Made by a program: the position numbers and the translations under genes
The notes under the pieces: generated by a model
The model's database searches: none
What the model saw: only the letters and a program-made list of their open reading frames with translations
What the model was told of the DNA's origin: nothing
Shown: piece by piece, positions 6,428-14,396 of the stretch
How positions within the stretch are numbered: the first letter of the stretch is position 1
Layout of the letters: every line of letters starts with the position of its first letter
Assembly: GCF_900107995.1 (NCBI RefSeq)
Contig: NZ_FNUM01000005.1
Span: 1 to 64,000, forward strand
DNA length: 64,000 nucleotides
Direction: 5' to 3'
From: Alcanivorax sp. DSM 26293
GTDB taxonomy: Bacteria > Pseudomonadota > Gammaproteobacteria > Pseudomonadales > Alcanivoracaceae

Positions 6428-8494
6428 TCAAAACTCGATACGGGTGCCCACGGTCAGGTTGCGGCCCGGTTCCGGCACGGTGCTGGCCAGGAAGGAGGTG
6501 TGGTTGAACACTTCCTCACCGAGCAGGTTGTTGCCGCGCACGAAAAAGGTGTAGCGCTGGTCGCCGCGCAGCCGGTAGCTGACGGTGACGTTGGCCATGT
6601 CGAAGGAATCGGTACGTTCCTCGAAACCGGTGATCTGGTCCTGGGCGAAGGTGCGGTAGTACTCCAGCTCCGCATCGAAATGGCCCACGTAGGTGTTGAG
6701 CCGGGTACCCAGCCGCTTGGCGGGGATGCGTGGCAGATAACCGCCGTCATCGAAGGTGGCGCGTACCATGTCGCCGAATACGGTAATGCCGATGGGGTCG
6801 ACGCCGTAGTAGCTTACTGAGGCTTCGGCACCGGTGAAGGTGGCATCCCGCTGGCTGTACTTGATCAGGCGGAAATCTTCGATCTGGTCCAGGGTGCGGG
6901 CGTAGATGTAGTTATTGATGCGGTTCTCGAACACGCCCAGATCAAACAGCCAGTCGCCCTGGGTCTTGCGCAGGTTCAGGTTGGCGTTGAGGCTGACCTC
7001 GTCGTCCAGGTCTCGTTGGCCGCCACCGCAGGCACTGAGAAGACCGCACTCGTAGGTGTTGGTGGCCAGGTGCACCCCTTCGGCATACAGCTCCTGGGCG
7101 CTGGGGGCGCGCTCGGCGTGGCCCACGGACAGTACCAGCTCATAACCCGGCACGAAGGCCCAGTTGGCGGCGGCGGACAGGGAGGTGCTGTCCTGCTTCA
7201 GATCCGGTAGCGCTTCGCCGGGACGGTCTTCCGGGCGCAGTCGCTGACGCTCCTGGCGGGCGCCCAGTTCGAAACGCCATTGGTCGTTGAGCCGGTACTC
7301 TTCCACCGCAAACAGGGCCAGGGCCCGGCTTTCGGTTTTCGGCACGAAGGATTCTCCGCCCAGGGAGCTGAAGTCAAAGTCGGTGTACTGCATGCCGACC
7401 ACGCCGCGCCAGTCACCGATGGGAGCATGTTCCACTTCCAGTCGGGCGTCGCCGCCCCGGTTGCGGAAGGTGGTGCCGATCTCGCCTTCCTCGATTTCAT
7501 GGTGGCGGTATTCGGTGTGATTGCCGCGAAAGCGGATGGCAGTGATGCCGTCCATGGGGTTGCGGTATTCCCCCCGGGCGTCCACGCGGCGGCTGGCCAG
7601 GTCCACGAAGGGGGCGTCGTGCTCGCCATGTTCGTGGTCGTGCTCTTCATCCGGGCAGTCCAGGCTGGTGCCGCTGACACCACATTCCTCGAACTCGTGG
7701 CTGTGGCCGGGCAGGCCGTAGTTGTCACGACGGTAGCTGTAGGCCATGCCGAAGAAGCCCTGGTCACCGATCCAGGAGGCGCCAATGCTGCTGTTGTCGC
7801 TTTCCGCGTAGGTGCCGGGCACGGTGAGGCGGTCGAAGCCGTCCACTTCGTAATCATCCGCGTCCCGGCGGCTGCCTTCCACCCGAAACACCAGATGGTC
7901 GGTGGCGGAGAAGGTGATGCCGGCGGCGGTGGCGTTTTCATCGGCCACGGTGTTGGCGCGGGCGCCTACGAAGCCTTCCACGTCCTCACGCGGGCGTTCG
8001 GTGGGAATACGGCTGTCCAGCACATTCACGACGCCGCCACTGGCACCGCTGCCGTAGAGCAGGGTGGACGGGCCGCGCAGGACTTCGATCTGGCGGGCCA
8101 GCATGGGATCCACGGTGACGGTGTGGTCCGGGGAGATCTTGGACGCATCCAGCACCGCAGAGCCGTCGTTGAGTACGCCCACGCGTGGGCCGCTCTGGCC
8201 GCGGATCACCGGCCGGCTGGCGCCGCCACCGAAGGTATCGCTGTGCACACCGGGCTGATTGTTCAGGGTTTCGCCCAGGGTGGCGGCGTTTTTCTGGGTG
8301 AGGGTTTGCTGATCCATCACCGAGTACGGGGTGCTGGGGCTGCCGCTGCCCAAAGGCAGGGCCGAGACGTTCACCGTTTCCAGTTCATTGGCGGTGGAAG
8401 AATCGGAGCTGTCGGCCTGAACGACCGTTGGGGCCAGCGATGTAGCCAGCGCCACGGCGACGCACCCGGCCAGGGTGTGGCGTCGAGAATTCAT
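6428..8494 (-). CDS. ZnuD-like TonB-dependent outer-membrane zinc receptor
   Basis: A 688-residue receptor. The ATG at 8494 with AGAGG five bases upstream is preferred to a GTG at 8512. A signal peptide (residues 1-28) is followed by a plug domain (about 50-165, including RPVIRGQSGPRVGVLNDG) and a 22-strand-type barrel ending in TVGTRIEF. An extracellular loop at about residues 275-300 carries a Cys pair and the His-rich run EEHDHEHGEHD, the hallmark of ZnuD-type zinc receptors. It would import zinc across the outer membrane using TonB energy. Its neighbours, a CxxC/His protein and an AztD-like lipoprotein, fit zinc acquisition. No convincing Zur box was found. Confidence 0.85.
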   Translation of the reverse strand: MNSRRHTLAGCVAVALATSLAPTVVQADSSDSSTANELETVNVSALPLGSGSPSTPYSVMDQQTLTQKNAATLGETLNNQPGVHSDTFGGGASRPVIRGQSGPRVGVLNDGSAVLDASKISPDHTVTVDPMLARQIEVLRGPSTLLYGSGASGGVVNVLDSRIPTERPREDVEGFVGARANTVADENATAAGITFSATDHLVFRVEGSRRDADDYEVDGFDRLTVPGTYAESDNSSIGASWIGDQGFFGMAYSYRRDNYGLPGHSHEFEECGVSGTSLDCPDEEHDHEHGEHDAPFVDLASRRVDARGEYRNPMDGITAIRFRGNHTEYRHHEIEEGEIGTTFRNRGGDARLEVEHAPIGDWRGVVGMQYTDFDFSSLGGESFVPKTESRALALFAVEEYRLNDQWRFELGARQERQRLRPEDRPGEALPDLKQDSTSLSAAANWAFVPGYELVLSVGHAERAPSAQELYAEGVHLATNTYECGLLSACGGGQRDLDDEVSLNANLNLRKTQGDWLFDLGVFENRINNYIYARTLDQIEDFRLIKYSQRDATFTGAEASVSYYGVDPIGITVFGDMVRATFDDGGYLPRIPAKRLGTRLNTYVGHFDAELEYYRTFAQDQITGFEERTDSFDMANVTVSYRLRGDQRYTFFVRGNNLLGEEVFNHTSFLASTVPEPGRNLTVGTRIEF

Positions 8495-8570
8495 AGAAAC
8501 CTCTGTCTTCACGTTTGAGCGGCCGCGACGCTGGATTCAAGGGTCCTGGTGTCGCGGTCCGGAACGGGTG

Positions 8571-8626
8571 TCCGACAGCGTTATGCACGCAGGATCATCA
8601 CGTTGAAGCGTGCGCGGGCTGTCGGA
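8571..8626 (-). promoter_or_regulatory. Two-tier stem-loop in the leader of the receptor gene
   Basis: TCCGACAGC at 8571-8579 pairs perfectly with GCTGTCGGA at 8618-8626. Inside it, GCACGC at 8585-8590 pairs with GCGTGC at 8608-8613. It lies about 80 nt upstream of the receptor start. A further pair, CCGCGAC / GTCGCGG (8523-8557), lies between it and the gene. It could be a leader structure or an mRNA processing site; no T-run makes it a standard terminator. Confidence 0.45.
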
Positions 8627-8640
8627 TTGAACAAACGGTA

Positions 8641-8946
8641 TCAAGCAGAGGCGGGTGGGCCGCGTGGGGGGTAGGAAAGGTGTTCAAGGGTGCGTCGTAC
8701 CGGGGCAGCCACAGGGGCTGGGGCCGGTTCGGCGTGCAGGGAAACGACGTGAACATAGTGGTTGGGCAGGGCGAGCATGCCCTGGCCGTGGGTACAGATC
8801 TGGCAATCCGCAGCGGCCAGCAGCTCCGTGTGGGAATCGTGGGGCTGGGCATCGATGTGGGCGGGTGCGTGCCAGGCAAAGAGTAGCTGGGCGCAGAACA
8901 GCGCCAGAATCAGTGACAGCGACAGGCCGTGGCGAGCTGGCATCAT
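8641..8946 (-). CDS. Small exported CxxC/His protein, DUF2946-like
   Basis: A 101-residue protein with an N-terminal hydrophobic segment (residues 9-24) acting as signal or anchor, then several His residues and the motif ADCQICTHGQG at about residues 46-56. Small proteins with one CxxC and scattered His occur beside metal-linked TonB receptors and are often filed under DUF2946. The start codon overlaps the yidD stop in an ATGA arrangement, so translation is probably coupled. It lies 147 nt upstream of the ZnuD-like gene. A role as periplasmic metal-binding accessory is inferred from context only. Confidence 0.6.
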   Translation of the reverse strand: MMPARHGLSLSLILALFCAQLLFAWHAPAHIDAQPHDSHTELLAAADCQICTHGQGMLALPNHYVHVVSLHAEPAPAPVAAPVRRTLEHLSYPPRGPPASA

Positions 8947-9218
8947 GATGCGTTCTCCCCCGGGGCGCTGTGCTTTCTGCAGCGGTGCTGTTCCTGACCG
9001 GGCTCGGTGCCCGGCACATAGTCAAAACCACCGGGATGCCAGGGGTGGCACTTGCACAAACGCTTCGCTGCCAACGCGCTGCCGCGCAGGCTGCCATGGA
9101 CTTCCACCGCCTGTCGGGCATATTCCGAGCAGGTGGGGTAGAAGCGGCATTGGTTGCCGATCCAGGGGCTCAGCAGCTTCTGGTATAACCAGAGCATACC
9201 GAGCAGAAGCGATTTCAC
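8943..9218 (-). CDS. yidD: YidD membrane protein insertion efficiency factor
   Basis: A 91-residue protein with the family core (YQKLLSPWIGNQCRFYPTCS, then the KCHPWHPGGFDYVP block). YidD is a small amphipathic protein at the inner membrane that assists YidC/Sec insertion. The start is GTG at 9218 with a weak ribosome binding site. In most gammaproteobacteria yidD lies between rnpA and yidC. Here it heads a run of metal-related genes and overlaps the next gene by four bases, an unusual location. Confidence 0.9.
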   Translation of the reverse strand: MKSLLLGMLWLYQKLLSPWIGNQCRFYPTCSEYARQAVEVHGSLRGSALAAKRLCKCHPWHPGGFDYVPGTEPGQEQHRCRKHSAPGENAS

Positions 9219-9316
9219 GGTATCAAGACCTGTGTGGTGTCAACTCAACGGGGCATGATACGGCCAATCCGGTGGCGGATGCTACCTTGATGCGGGAGCA
9301 GGCTGATTCTGTCCTT

Positions 9317-9382
9317 GTAGGAGCCCATGCTTGCATGGCGAACCTCCCCACACCGGTTCGCCATGCAAGCATGGGCTCCTAC
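9317..9382. repeat. GTAGGAGC-family palindrome, perfect 28-bp arms
   Basis: The left arm, 9317-9344 (GTAGGAGCCCATGCTTGCAT and onwards), is the exact reverse complement of 9355-9382, with a 10-nt loop. It resembles REP/BIME-type intergenic elements. It lies between divergent genes rather than at a 3-prime end, unlike most other copies in the window. Confidence 0.8.
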
Positions 9383-9481
9383 GGGGCGCCTTGGCCGGTT
9401 GTGCCAATTTGTGAGCATGCCCTTGTCTGGCGGCAAGCCGGGTGCATACTGCGCCACGGACATGATTGTGAGGAGTGTGTT

Positions 9482-10141
9482 GTGAGAGCCATTGTTCTGA
9501 CGTTGTTGATGTTGACGGCCCCATCCTGGGCGGCGGATTGGGAGCTGAACCATGAGGGTTCGCAGCGGGGTGACGTGACTACCTATGTGCGCGAGGTCTC
9601 CGACAGTCCGGTGAAGGCTTTCAAGGGCGTGGTGGAATTACAGGCCAGCGCCACCTCGGTACTGGCGGTGATCACGGCGGTGGACACCTTCCCGGAGTGG
9701 ATCTTCCAGAGTCAGGGGGCAGAGCGCCTCAGTATTACGGAAAAAGAGCGCATCCATATGCGTTTCAACGGGATCTGGCCGGTGGCGGACCGGGATGTGG
9801 TGCTGGTCAATACACTGACCCAGACCGCTGATGGCGAGATTCATCTGCACAGTGAGAACGCCGAGGGCGTCAAGGACAAGCAGCCGGGCTTCGTGCGCAT
9901 CCCGGCCCTGGATAACCAGTTTGTGATTACGCCGCTGACGGATGGCTGGGTACGGGTGAAATTCGAGACCTTCGTGGATCCGGGGGGCAATGTGCCGGTC
10001 TGGCTGGCGAATCTGGTGTCCACCAAGGCGCCCCGGGTGACGCTGGCAGGGTTGAAAGATCAGCTGGAGAAGCCGCGATTTGCCAATGCCACCCGGGAGG
10101 ATTTGCCAGGGTTGCCGGGGATGGAAGCGCTGAAGCTGTGA
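9482..10141 (+). CDS. Exported START/SRPBCC-fold lipid-binding-like protein
   Basis: A 219-residue protein. The GTG at 9482 has AGGAG seven bases upstream and opens a clear signal peptide (MRAIVLTLLMLTAPSWA). The mature part shows the START/polyketide-cyclase pattern: a long amphipathic helix region (SATSVLAVITAVDTFPEWIF), then paired strands (RIHMRFNGIWPVADRDVVLV) and a C-terminal helix (LANLVSTKAPRVTLAGLK). Such domains form a hydrophobic pocket for lipids or sterols. In bacteria the exported versions have no well-defined role. It is transcribed alone and ends at a strong hairpin terminator. Confidence 0.7.
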   Translation: MRAIVLTLLMLTAPSWAADWELNHEGSQRGDVTTYVREVSDSPVKAFKGVVELQASATSVLAVITAVDTFPEWIFQSQGAERLSITEKERIHMRFNGIWPVADRDVVLVNTLTQTADGEIHLHSENAEGVKDKQPGFVRIPALDNQFVITPLTDGWVRVKFETFVDPGGNVPVWLANLVSTKAPRVTLAGLKDQLEKPRFANATREDLPGLPGMEALKL

Positions 10142-10300
10142 TGTGAGCCACAAGCCACAAGCCACAAGCTACAAGCTACAACGCGACCCCTAGGTTAAGT
10201 GTTTTTCAACGCAAGAAGCCGCGCCCATAGTATGGGCGCGGCTTCTTGCGTTTTAGATCATGGAAACCTTCCACCGTGTTGTGGCTTGAAGCTTGTAGCT
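10142..10300. repeat. Composite convergent-junction element 1 (arms plus terminator)
   Basis: The left flank repeats the words AGCCACAA and AGCTACAA several times (10145-10182). The right flank carries their inverse (TTGTGGCTTGAAGCTTGTAG, about 10278-10297). Between them sits the terminator at 10210-10250. The same layout recurs at 16982-17145 and 54421-54575, always between convergent genes. Confidence 0.6.
10210..10250 (+). terminator. Long-stem terminator after the START-domain gene
   Basis: A perfect 20-bp inverted repeat (CGCAAGAAGCCGCGCCCATA against its complement) around a single central base, followed by TTTT. It lies between the convergent START-domain gene and cysS. Confidence 0.85.
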
Positions 10301-10305
10301 ATTCT

Positions 10306-11688
10306 CTATCGACTCCAGCGGGTGCCTTCGCGGGTGTCTTCCAGCTGGATACCGGCGTCGGTGAGTTGCTGGCGGATCTCGTCGGCGCGGGCGAAGTTCT
10401 TGTCTTTCTTCGCCTGGGTGCGCTCAGCCACCAGGGCATCGATTTCCTCGTTGCTCAGCCCGTCTTCGCCCGCGTTCTTGTTCTGGAACCAGGCGGTGGG
10501 GTCCTCGGTGAGCAGGCCCAGCAAGTCGGCGGCGGCCAGCAGTTCGGCTTTCAGGGCCGGTTTGTCGGCCAGCTCGGCCTTGTTCAGCTCGCCGGCAATG
10601 GCGTGCAGGGCGCTGACCGCTTCGGAGGTGTTCAGGTCATCCTTGAGGGCTGCCAGCACCGGGTGGTTGTCCGGCAATTGGTAGCCGGCCTCCGGCTCCA
10701 CGGTTTCGCCACGGCCGAGCAGGGCGTAGTAGAGCGTATCCAGCCCCTTCTCCGCATTCTCCAGCAGGTCAGCGGAGAAGTTCAGTGGTGACCGATAATG
10801 GCTGGAAATGAGCGCGAAACGCAGGATTTCGCCGTGGTACTGGGTGAGCAGATCACGGACCAGACGGAAATTGCCCAGGGACTTGGACATCTTTTCGCCG
10901 TCGATGTTGATATAACCGTTGTGCATCCAGTAGCGCACGTAGTCGGTGCCGTGGGCGCAGCAGCCCTGGGCGATCTCGTTCTCGTGGTGCGGGAAGATCA
11001 GATCCTGGCCGCCACCGTGGATGTCGATCACGTCACCCAGGTGCTTGTGGATCATGGCGGAGCATTCGATGTGCCAGCCGGGACGGCCACGGCCCCAGGG
11101 GGACTCCCAGCCGGGTTGGTCATCGGTAGATGGCTTCCAGAGGATGAAATCACCGGGGTGGCGCTTGTAGTCGGCCACTTCCACCCGCGCTCCGGCAAGC
11201 ATGTCTTCCAGTTTGCGACCGGAGAGCTTGCCGTAGTCGGGCATGGATTCCACCGCAAACAGCACCTGGCCGTTAGCCTCGTAGGCGTGACCCTTTTTCA
11301 CCAGGGTCTCGATCATGGCGATCATTTCGCTGATGTGGTCGGTGGCCTTGGGAATGATGCTCGGGGTTTTCGCATTCAAAGACGCCATGTCTTCGGCGAA
11401 GGCGGCCGTGAAGCGTTCGGTGAGGGCACCAATGTCTTCGCCATTTTCCGCCGCGGCCTTGATGATCTTGTCATCAATATCAGTGATGTTGCGGGCATAC
11501 GCCACCTCCGGGTAGAGGCGCTGCAACAGCCGGTACAGCACATCAAACACCACCACCGGGCGGGCATTGCCGATATGGACGAAGTTATAGACCGTGGGGC
11601 CGCACACGTAGAGGGTGATGCGGTTGGGATCCAGCGGAATGAAGTCGTCCTTCTGCCCGGTCAGGGTGTTGTGCAGTTTCAGGCTCAT
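10306..11688 (-). CDS. cysS: Cysteinyl-tRNA synthetase
   Basis: A 460-residue class I aminoacyl-tRNA synthetase, the normal length. The HIGH motif appears as HIGNA after [11 protein letters not shown], and the KMSKS loop as [11 protein letters not shown]. The zinc ligands are visible in YVCGP, WHIECS and HHENEIAQG. The C-terminal DALR-type helical domain is present. The enzyme charges tRNA-Cys in the cytoplasm. The ATG at 11688 overlaps the hisI stop by four bases (ATGA), so both are probably co-translated; a longer frame upstream is antisense noise within hisI. Confidence 0.97.
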   Translation of the reverse strand: MSLKLHNTLTGQKDDFIPLDPNRITLYVCGPTVYNFVHIGNARPVVVFDVLYRLLQRLYPEVAYARNITDIDDKIIKAAAENGEDIGALTERFTAAFAEDMASLNAKTPSIIPKATDHISEMIAMIETLVKKGHAYEANGQVLFAVESMPDYGKLSGRKLEDMLAGARVEVADYKRHPGDFILWKPSTDDQPGWESPWGRGRPGWHIECSAMIHKHLGDVIDIHGGGQDLIFPHHENEIAQGCCAHGTDYVRYWMHNGYINIDGEKMSKSLGNFRLVRDLLTQYHGEILRFALISSHYRSPLNFSADLLENAEKGLDTLYYALLGRGETVEPEAGYQLPDNHPVLAALKDDLNTSEAVSALHAIAGELNKAELADKPALKAELLAAADLLGLLTEDPTAWFQNKNAGEDGLSNEEIDALVAERTQAKKDKNFARADEIRQQLTDAGIQLEDTREGTRWSR

Positions 11689-12113
11689 TTTTTGTAAAGC
11701 TCTTTCGGATCGATGATCGGCGTCTTGTCGATGGTGACGCTGTCGGCGTCGGCTTTCCAGTAGAAGCAGTCGCGGCGGCCGGTGTGGCAAGCGGGGCCGG
11801 TCTGGTCCACTTTCACCAGCACGGTGTCCGCGTCGCAATCAATGCGCAGTTCTTTCAGTATCTGCACCTGGCCGGAGGATTCGCCTTTGCGCCAGAGCGT
11901 TTTTCGGGAGCGGGAAAAATAGCAGACCCGACCGGTGGCCAGGGTTTCTTCAAGGGCTTCCCGGTTCATCCAGGCCATCATCAGCACTTCGCCGGTGTCA
12001 TGCTGCTGGGCGATGGCGGCGATCAGGCCGTCGTCGGTGAGCTTCAGATTATCCAGGGCCTCTTGTAGCGGCACCTGGAAACCTTCGGGCTGTTGTTCGT
12101 TGTCTTTGAACAT
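11685..12113 (-). CDS. hisI: Phosphoribosyl-AMP cyclohydrolase
   Basis: A 142-residue HisI, the monofunctional form without the HisE domain. It opens the purine ring of PR-AMP in histidine synthesis. The diagnostic stretches are [47 protein letters not shown] and GRRDCF, which supply the metal-binding Asp and Cys residues. The ATG at 12113 has GGAGG five bases upstream. It is separated from thrS by a palindrome and overlaps cysS. A his gene sitting alone between two tRNA synthetase genes, away from the other his genes, is notable. Confidence 0.95.
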   Translation of the reverse strand: MFKDNEQQPEGFQVPLQEALDNLKLTDDGLIAAIAQQHDTGEVLMMAWMNREALEETLATGRVCYFSRSRKTLWRKGESSGQVQILKELRIDCDADTVLVKVDQTGPACHTGRRDCFYWKADADSVTIDKTPIIDPKELYKK

Positions 12114-12138
12114 GACGCCTCCGGGGGCTGAATGCGGC

Positions 12139-12205
12139 CGTTGGAGCTTTGCTTGCAAAGCGAGGGGGGTTACCCTCTATTCGCCTTGCGAGCAAGGCTC
12201 CAACG
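12139..12205. repeat. Palindrome between thrS and hisI
   Basis: CGTTGGAGCTTTGCTTGCAA at the left is matched by CGAGCAAGGCTCCAACG at the right, with a loop rich in G and T. It is a TTGGAGC variant of the GTAGGAGC palindrome family and lies between co-directional genes. Confidence 0.7.
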
Positions 12206-12218
12206 GTGTTTCTTGGCC

Positions 12219-14135
12219 TCAGATCGGCAGGCGAGTCGCGTTGGCCAGGGCGGTGATGGCGGCGTCCAGGCTAGTCGTGTCGGTGGCCTGGGAGCCCAGG
12301 GTCCGGATGGCCACCAGTTGCTCGTCCGCTTCTTTCTCACCGATGACCCAGATCTGCGGCACCTTGGCGCGGGAATGCTCGCGTACCTTGAAGCCGATCT
12401 TTTCGTTACGCAGGTCCAGTTCTGCCGGGATGCCGGCGGCTTCCAGCTTTTCCTTCACACTGCGGGCGTAGTCATCTGCCGCATTGGTGATGGTGCAGAT
12501 CGCTACCGGTACCGGTGCCAACCACAGGGGCAGGTGCCCGGCGGTGGACTCGATCAGGATACCCAGGAAGCGTTCCAGGGACCCCAGTACCGCACGGTGC
12601 AGCATCACCGGACGCTGGCGAGAGCCGTCTTCGGCCACGTATTCCGCGTCCAGACGCTCGGGCAGCACGAAGTCCACCTGCAGGGTGCCGCACTGCCAGT
12701 CCCGGCCAATGGCGTCGCGCAGAACAAATTCCAGTTTCGGGCCGTAGAAGGCCCCTTCACCCGGGTTCAGTTCGCATTCCAGTCCCAGGGATTCCACCGC
12801 ATCGCGTAAAGCGCCTTCGGCCTTGTCCCAGGTCTCGTCGGCACCGGCACGTTTTTCCGGGCGGTCGGAGAATTTGATACGGAAGCTCTCGAAGCCGAAG
12901 TCCTTGTAGACCTCCCGCAGCATGGTGATGAACCCGGCGGTTTCTTCGTTGATCTGCCCTTCGGTACAGAAGATGTGGGCATCGTCCTGGCTGAAGGAGC
13001 GGGCGCGCATCAGGCCGTGCAGGGCGCCGTGGGCTTCGTTACGGAACAGGGTGGTGAACTCGCCGAGACGAATGGGCAGGTCCCGGTAGCTCTTGATGCC
13101 CTGGTTGAAGATCTGCACGTGGCCCGGGCAGTTCATGGGCTTGACCGCCATTTCCCGGTGATCGTGGGTGCAGACGGTGAACATGTCATCGCCGTACTTG
13201 TCCCAGTGACCGGACTTTTCCCAGAGGATACGGTCCATCATCTGCGGGGTGGCCACTTCCTGGTAGCCGCCTTTTTCCATCTTGCCGCGGATGTAGTTTT
13301 CCAGGTTCTTGCGCATGCGCCAGCCTTTCGGGTGCCAGAACATGCTGCCCACCGCTTCCTGCTGGATATGGAACAGACCCATTTCCTTGGCCAGTTTGCG
13401 GTGGTCACGTTTTTCCGCTTCCTCAAGCTGTTTGAGGTAGGCGTTGAGTTCTTTCTTGTCCCGCCAGGCGGTACCGTAGATACGCTGCAGCTGGGCCTTG
13501 GAGGCATCACCGCGCCAGTAGGCACCGGCCACTTTCATCAGTTTGAAGCCGTCGCCCAGCTTGCTGGTGCTGGGCAGGTGGGGGCCGCGGCACAGGTCGA
13601 TGAAATCGCCCTGGCGGTAGAGGCTCACTTCCTGATCAGCGGGCAGGTCGCGGATGATTTCCGCCTTGAATTCCTCGCCGGCTTTCAGGAAGAAGTCGAT
13701 GGCCTCGTCCCGGTCCCAGACTTCACGCCGAATTGCCTCGTTGCGACGCACGATTTCCATCATGCGTTTTTCGATCGATTTGAGGTCTTCCGGGGTGAAG
13801 GAATCTTCCCGGTAGAAGTCGTAATAAAAGCCGTTTTCGATGGTCGGGCCAATGGTGACCTGGGTTCCCGGGAACAGCTCCTGCACCGCCTCTGCCATGA
13901 CATGGGCCGCATCGTGGCGGATCAACTCCAGGCCGTCGTCGGTGTCGCGGGTGATGATTTCTACCGTGGCGCCATCCTCGATGGGCAGATAAACATCGAT
14001 CAGCTTGCCATCCACTTTGGCGGCAAGAGCCTGTTTGGCGAGTTTTTTGCTGATACGCTCGGCGATGTCCAGGGCGGACGCCGGCTGATCAAACGCCATG
14101 GTTGCCCCGTCGGGCAGTTGATAGCTGACACTCAT
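12219..14135 (-). CDS. thrS: Threonyl-tRNA synthetase
   Basis: A 638-residue class II synthetase of full length. It has an N-terminal TGS domain (MSVSYQLPDGATMAFDQPAS), an editing domain (HDAAHVMAEAVQELF, about residues 70-90), the catalytic core with the zinc Cys in MNCPGH, the motif 3 segment LHRAVLGSLERFLG, and an anticodon-binding C-terminal domain. It charges tRNA-Thr and edits mischarged Ser. The ATG at 14135 is chosen because it starts the TGS domain. In most relatives thrS is followed by infC-rpmI-rplT; here hisI and cysS follow instead. Confidence 0.97.
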   Translation of the reverse strand: MSVSYQLPDGATMAFDQPASALDIAERISKKLAKQALAAKVDGKLIDVYLPIEDGATVEIITRDTDDGLELIRHDAAHVMAEAVQELFPGTQVTIGPTIENGFYYDFYREDSFTPEDLKSIEKRMMEIVRRNEAIRREVWDRDEAIDFFLKAGEEFKAEIIRDLPADQEVSLYRQGDFIDLCRGPHLPSTSKLGDGFKLMKVAGAYWRGDASKAQLQRIYGTAWRDKKELNAYLKQLEEAEKRDHRKLAKEMGLFHIQQEAVGSMFWHPKGWRMRKNLENYIRGKMEKGGYQEVATPQMMDRILWEKSGHWDKYGDDMFTVCTHDHREMAVKPMNCPGHVQIFNQGIKSYRDLPIRLGEFTTLFRNEAHGALHGLMRARSFSQDDAHIFCTEGQINEETAGFITMLREVYKDFGFESFRIKFSDRPEKRAGADETWDKAEGALRDAVESLGLECELNPGEGAFYGPKLEFVLRDAIGRDWQCGTLQVDFVLPERLDAEYVAEDGSRQRPVMLHRAVLGSLERFLGILIESTAGHLPLWLAPVPVAICTITNAADDYARSVKEKLEAAGIPAELDLRNEKIGFKVREHSRAKVPQIWVIGEKEADEQLVAIRTLGSQATDTTSLDAAITALANATRLPI

Positions 14136-14396
14136 GAGAGGTAGGAATCCAGATTGGCTCGGAACCGGCAGATGGTAGGGGCTGTTGGTGTTTCGTTCAA
14201 GTCGCTGCTGGCGGAATATGCCAAGGCAGAGGGGCGGCGAGCGGCGATATCCCATTGTTGCTGAACCGGCGGTATGGGCGTGGGTCGAAAGGAATAGAGG
14301 AAAGCGACGTTTTTTGCCTGAAATCCTGGCTCAGCCTATGCTTGCTGGGCAAACACACGATTTTGCTATGGATGACCATTGGGAGCGGGATAGCTC

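Noticed and set aside
7280-8518. A 412-codon open frame on the plus strand opposite the ZnuD-like receptor gene.
   Set aside because: It is a shadow of a GC-rich gene: low-complexity Ala/Gly/Val-rich sequence, no ribosome binding site and no known domain, while the minus strand encodes a full TonB receptor.
8523-8557. CCGCGAC / GTCGCGG as a terminator of the CxxC/His gene.
   Set aside because: The loop is long and there is no T-run on the minus strand; it is kept only as part of a possible leader structure.
8495-8640. A Zur box before the ZnuD-like receptor gene.
   Set aside because: No sequence close to the TGTTATA-TATAACA pattern is present here or before yidD.
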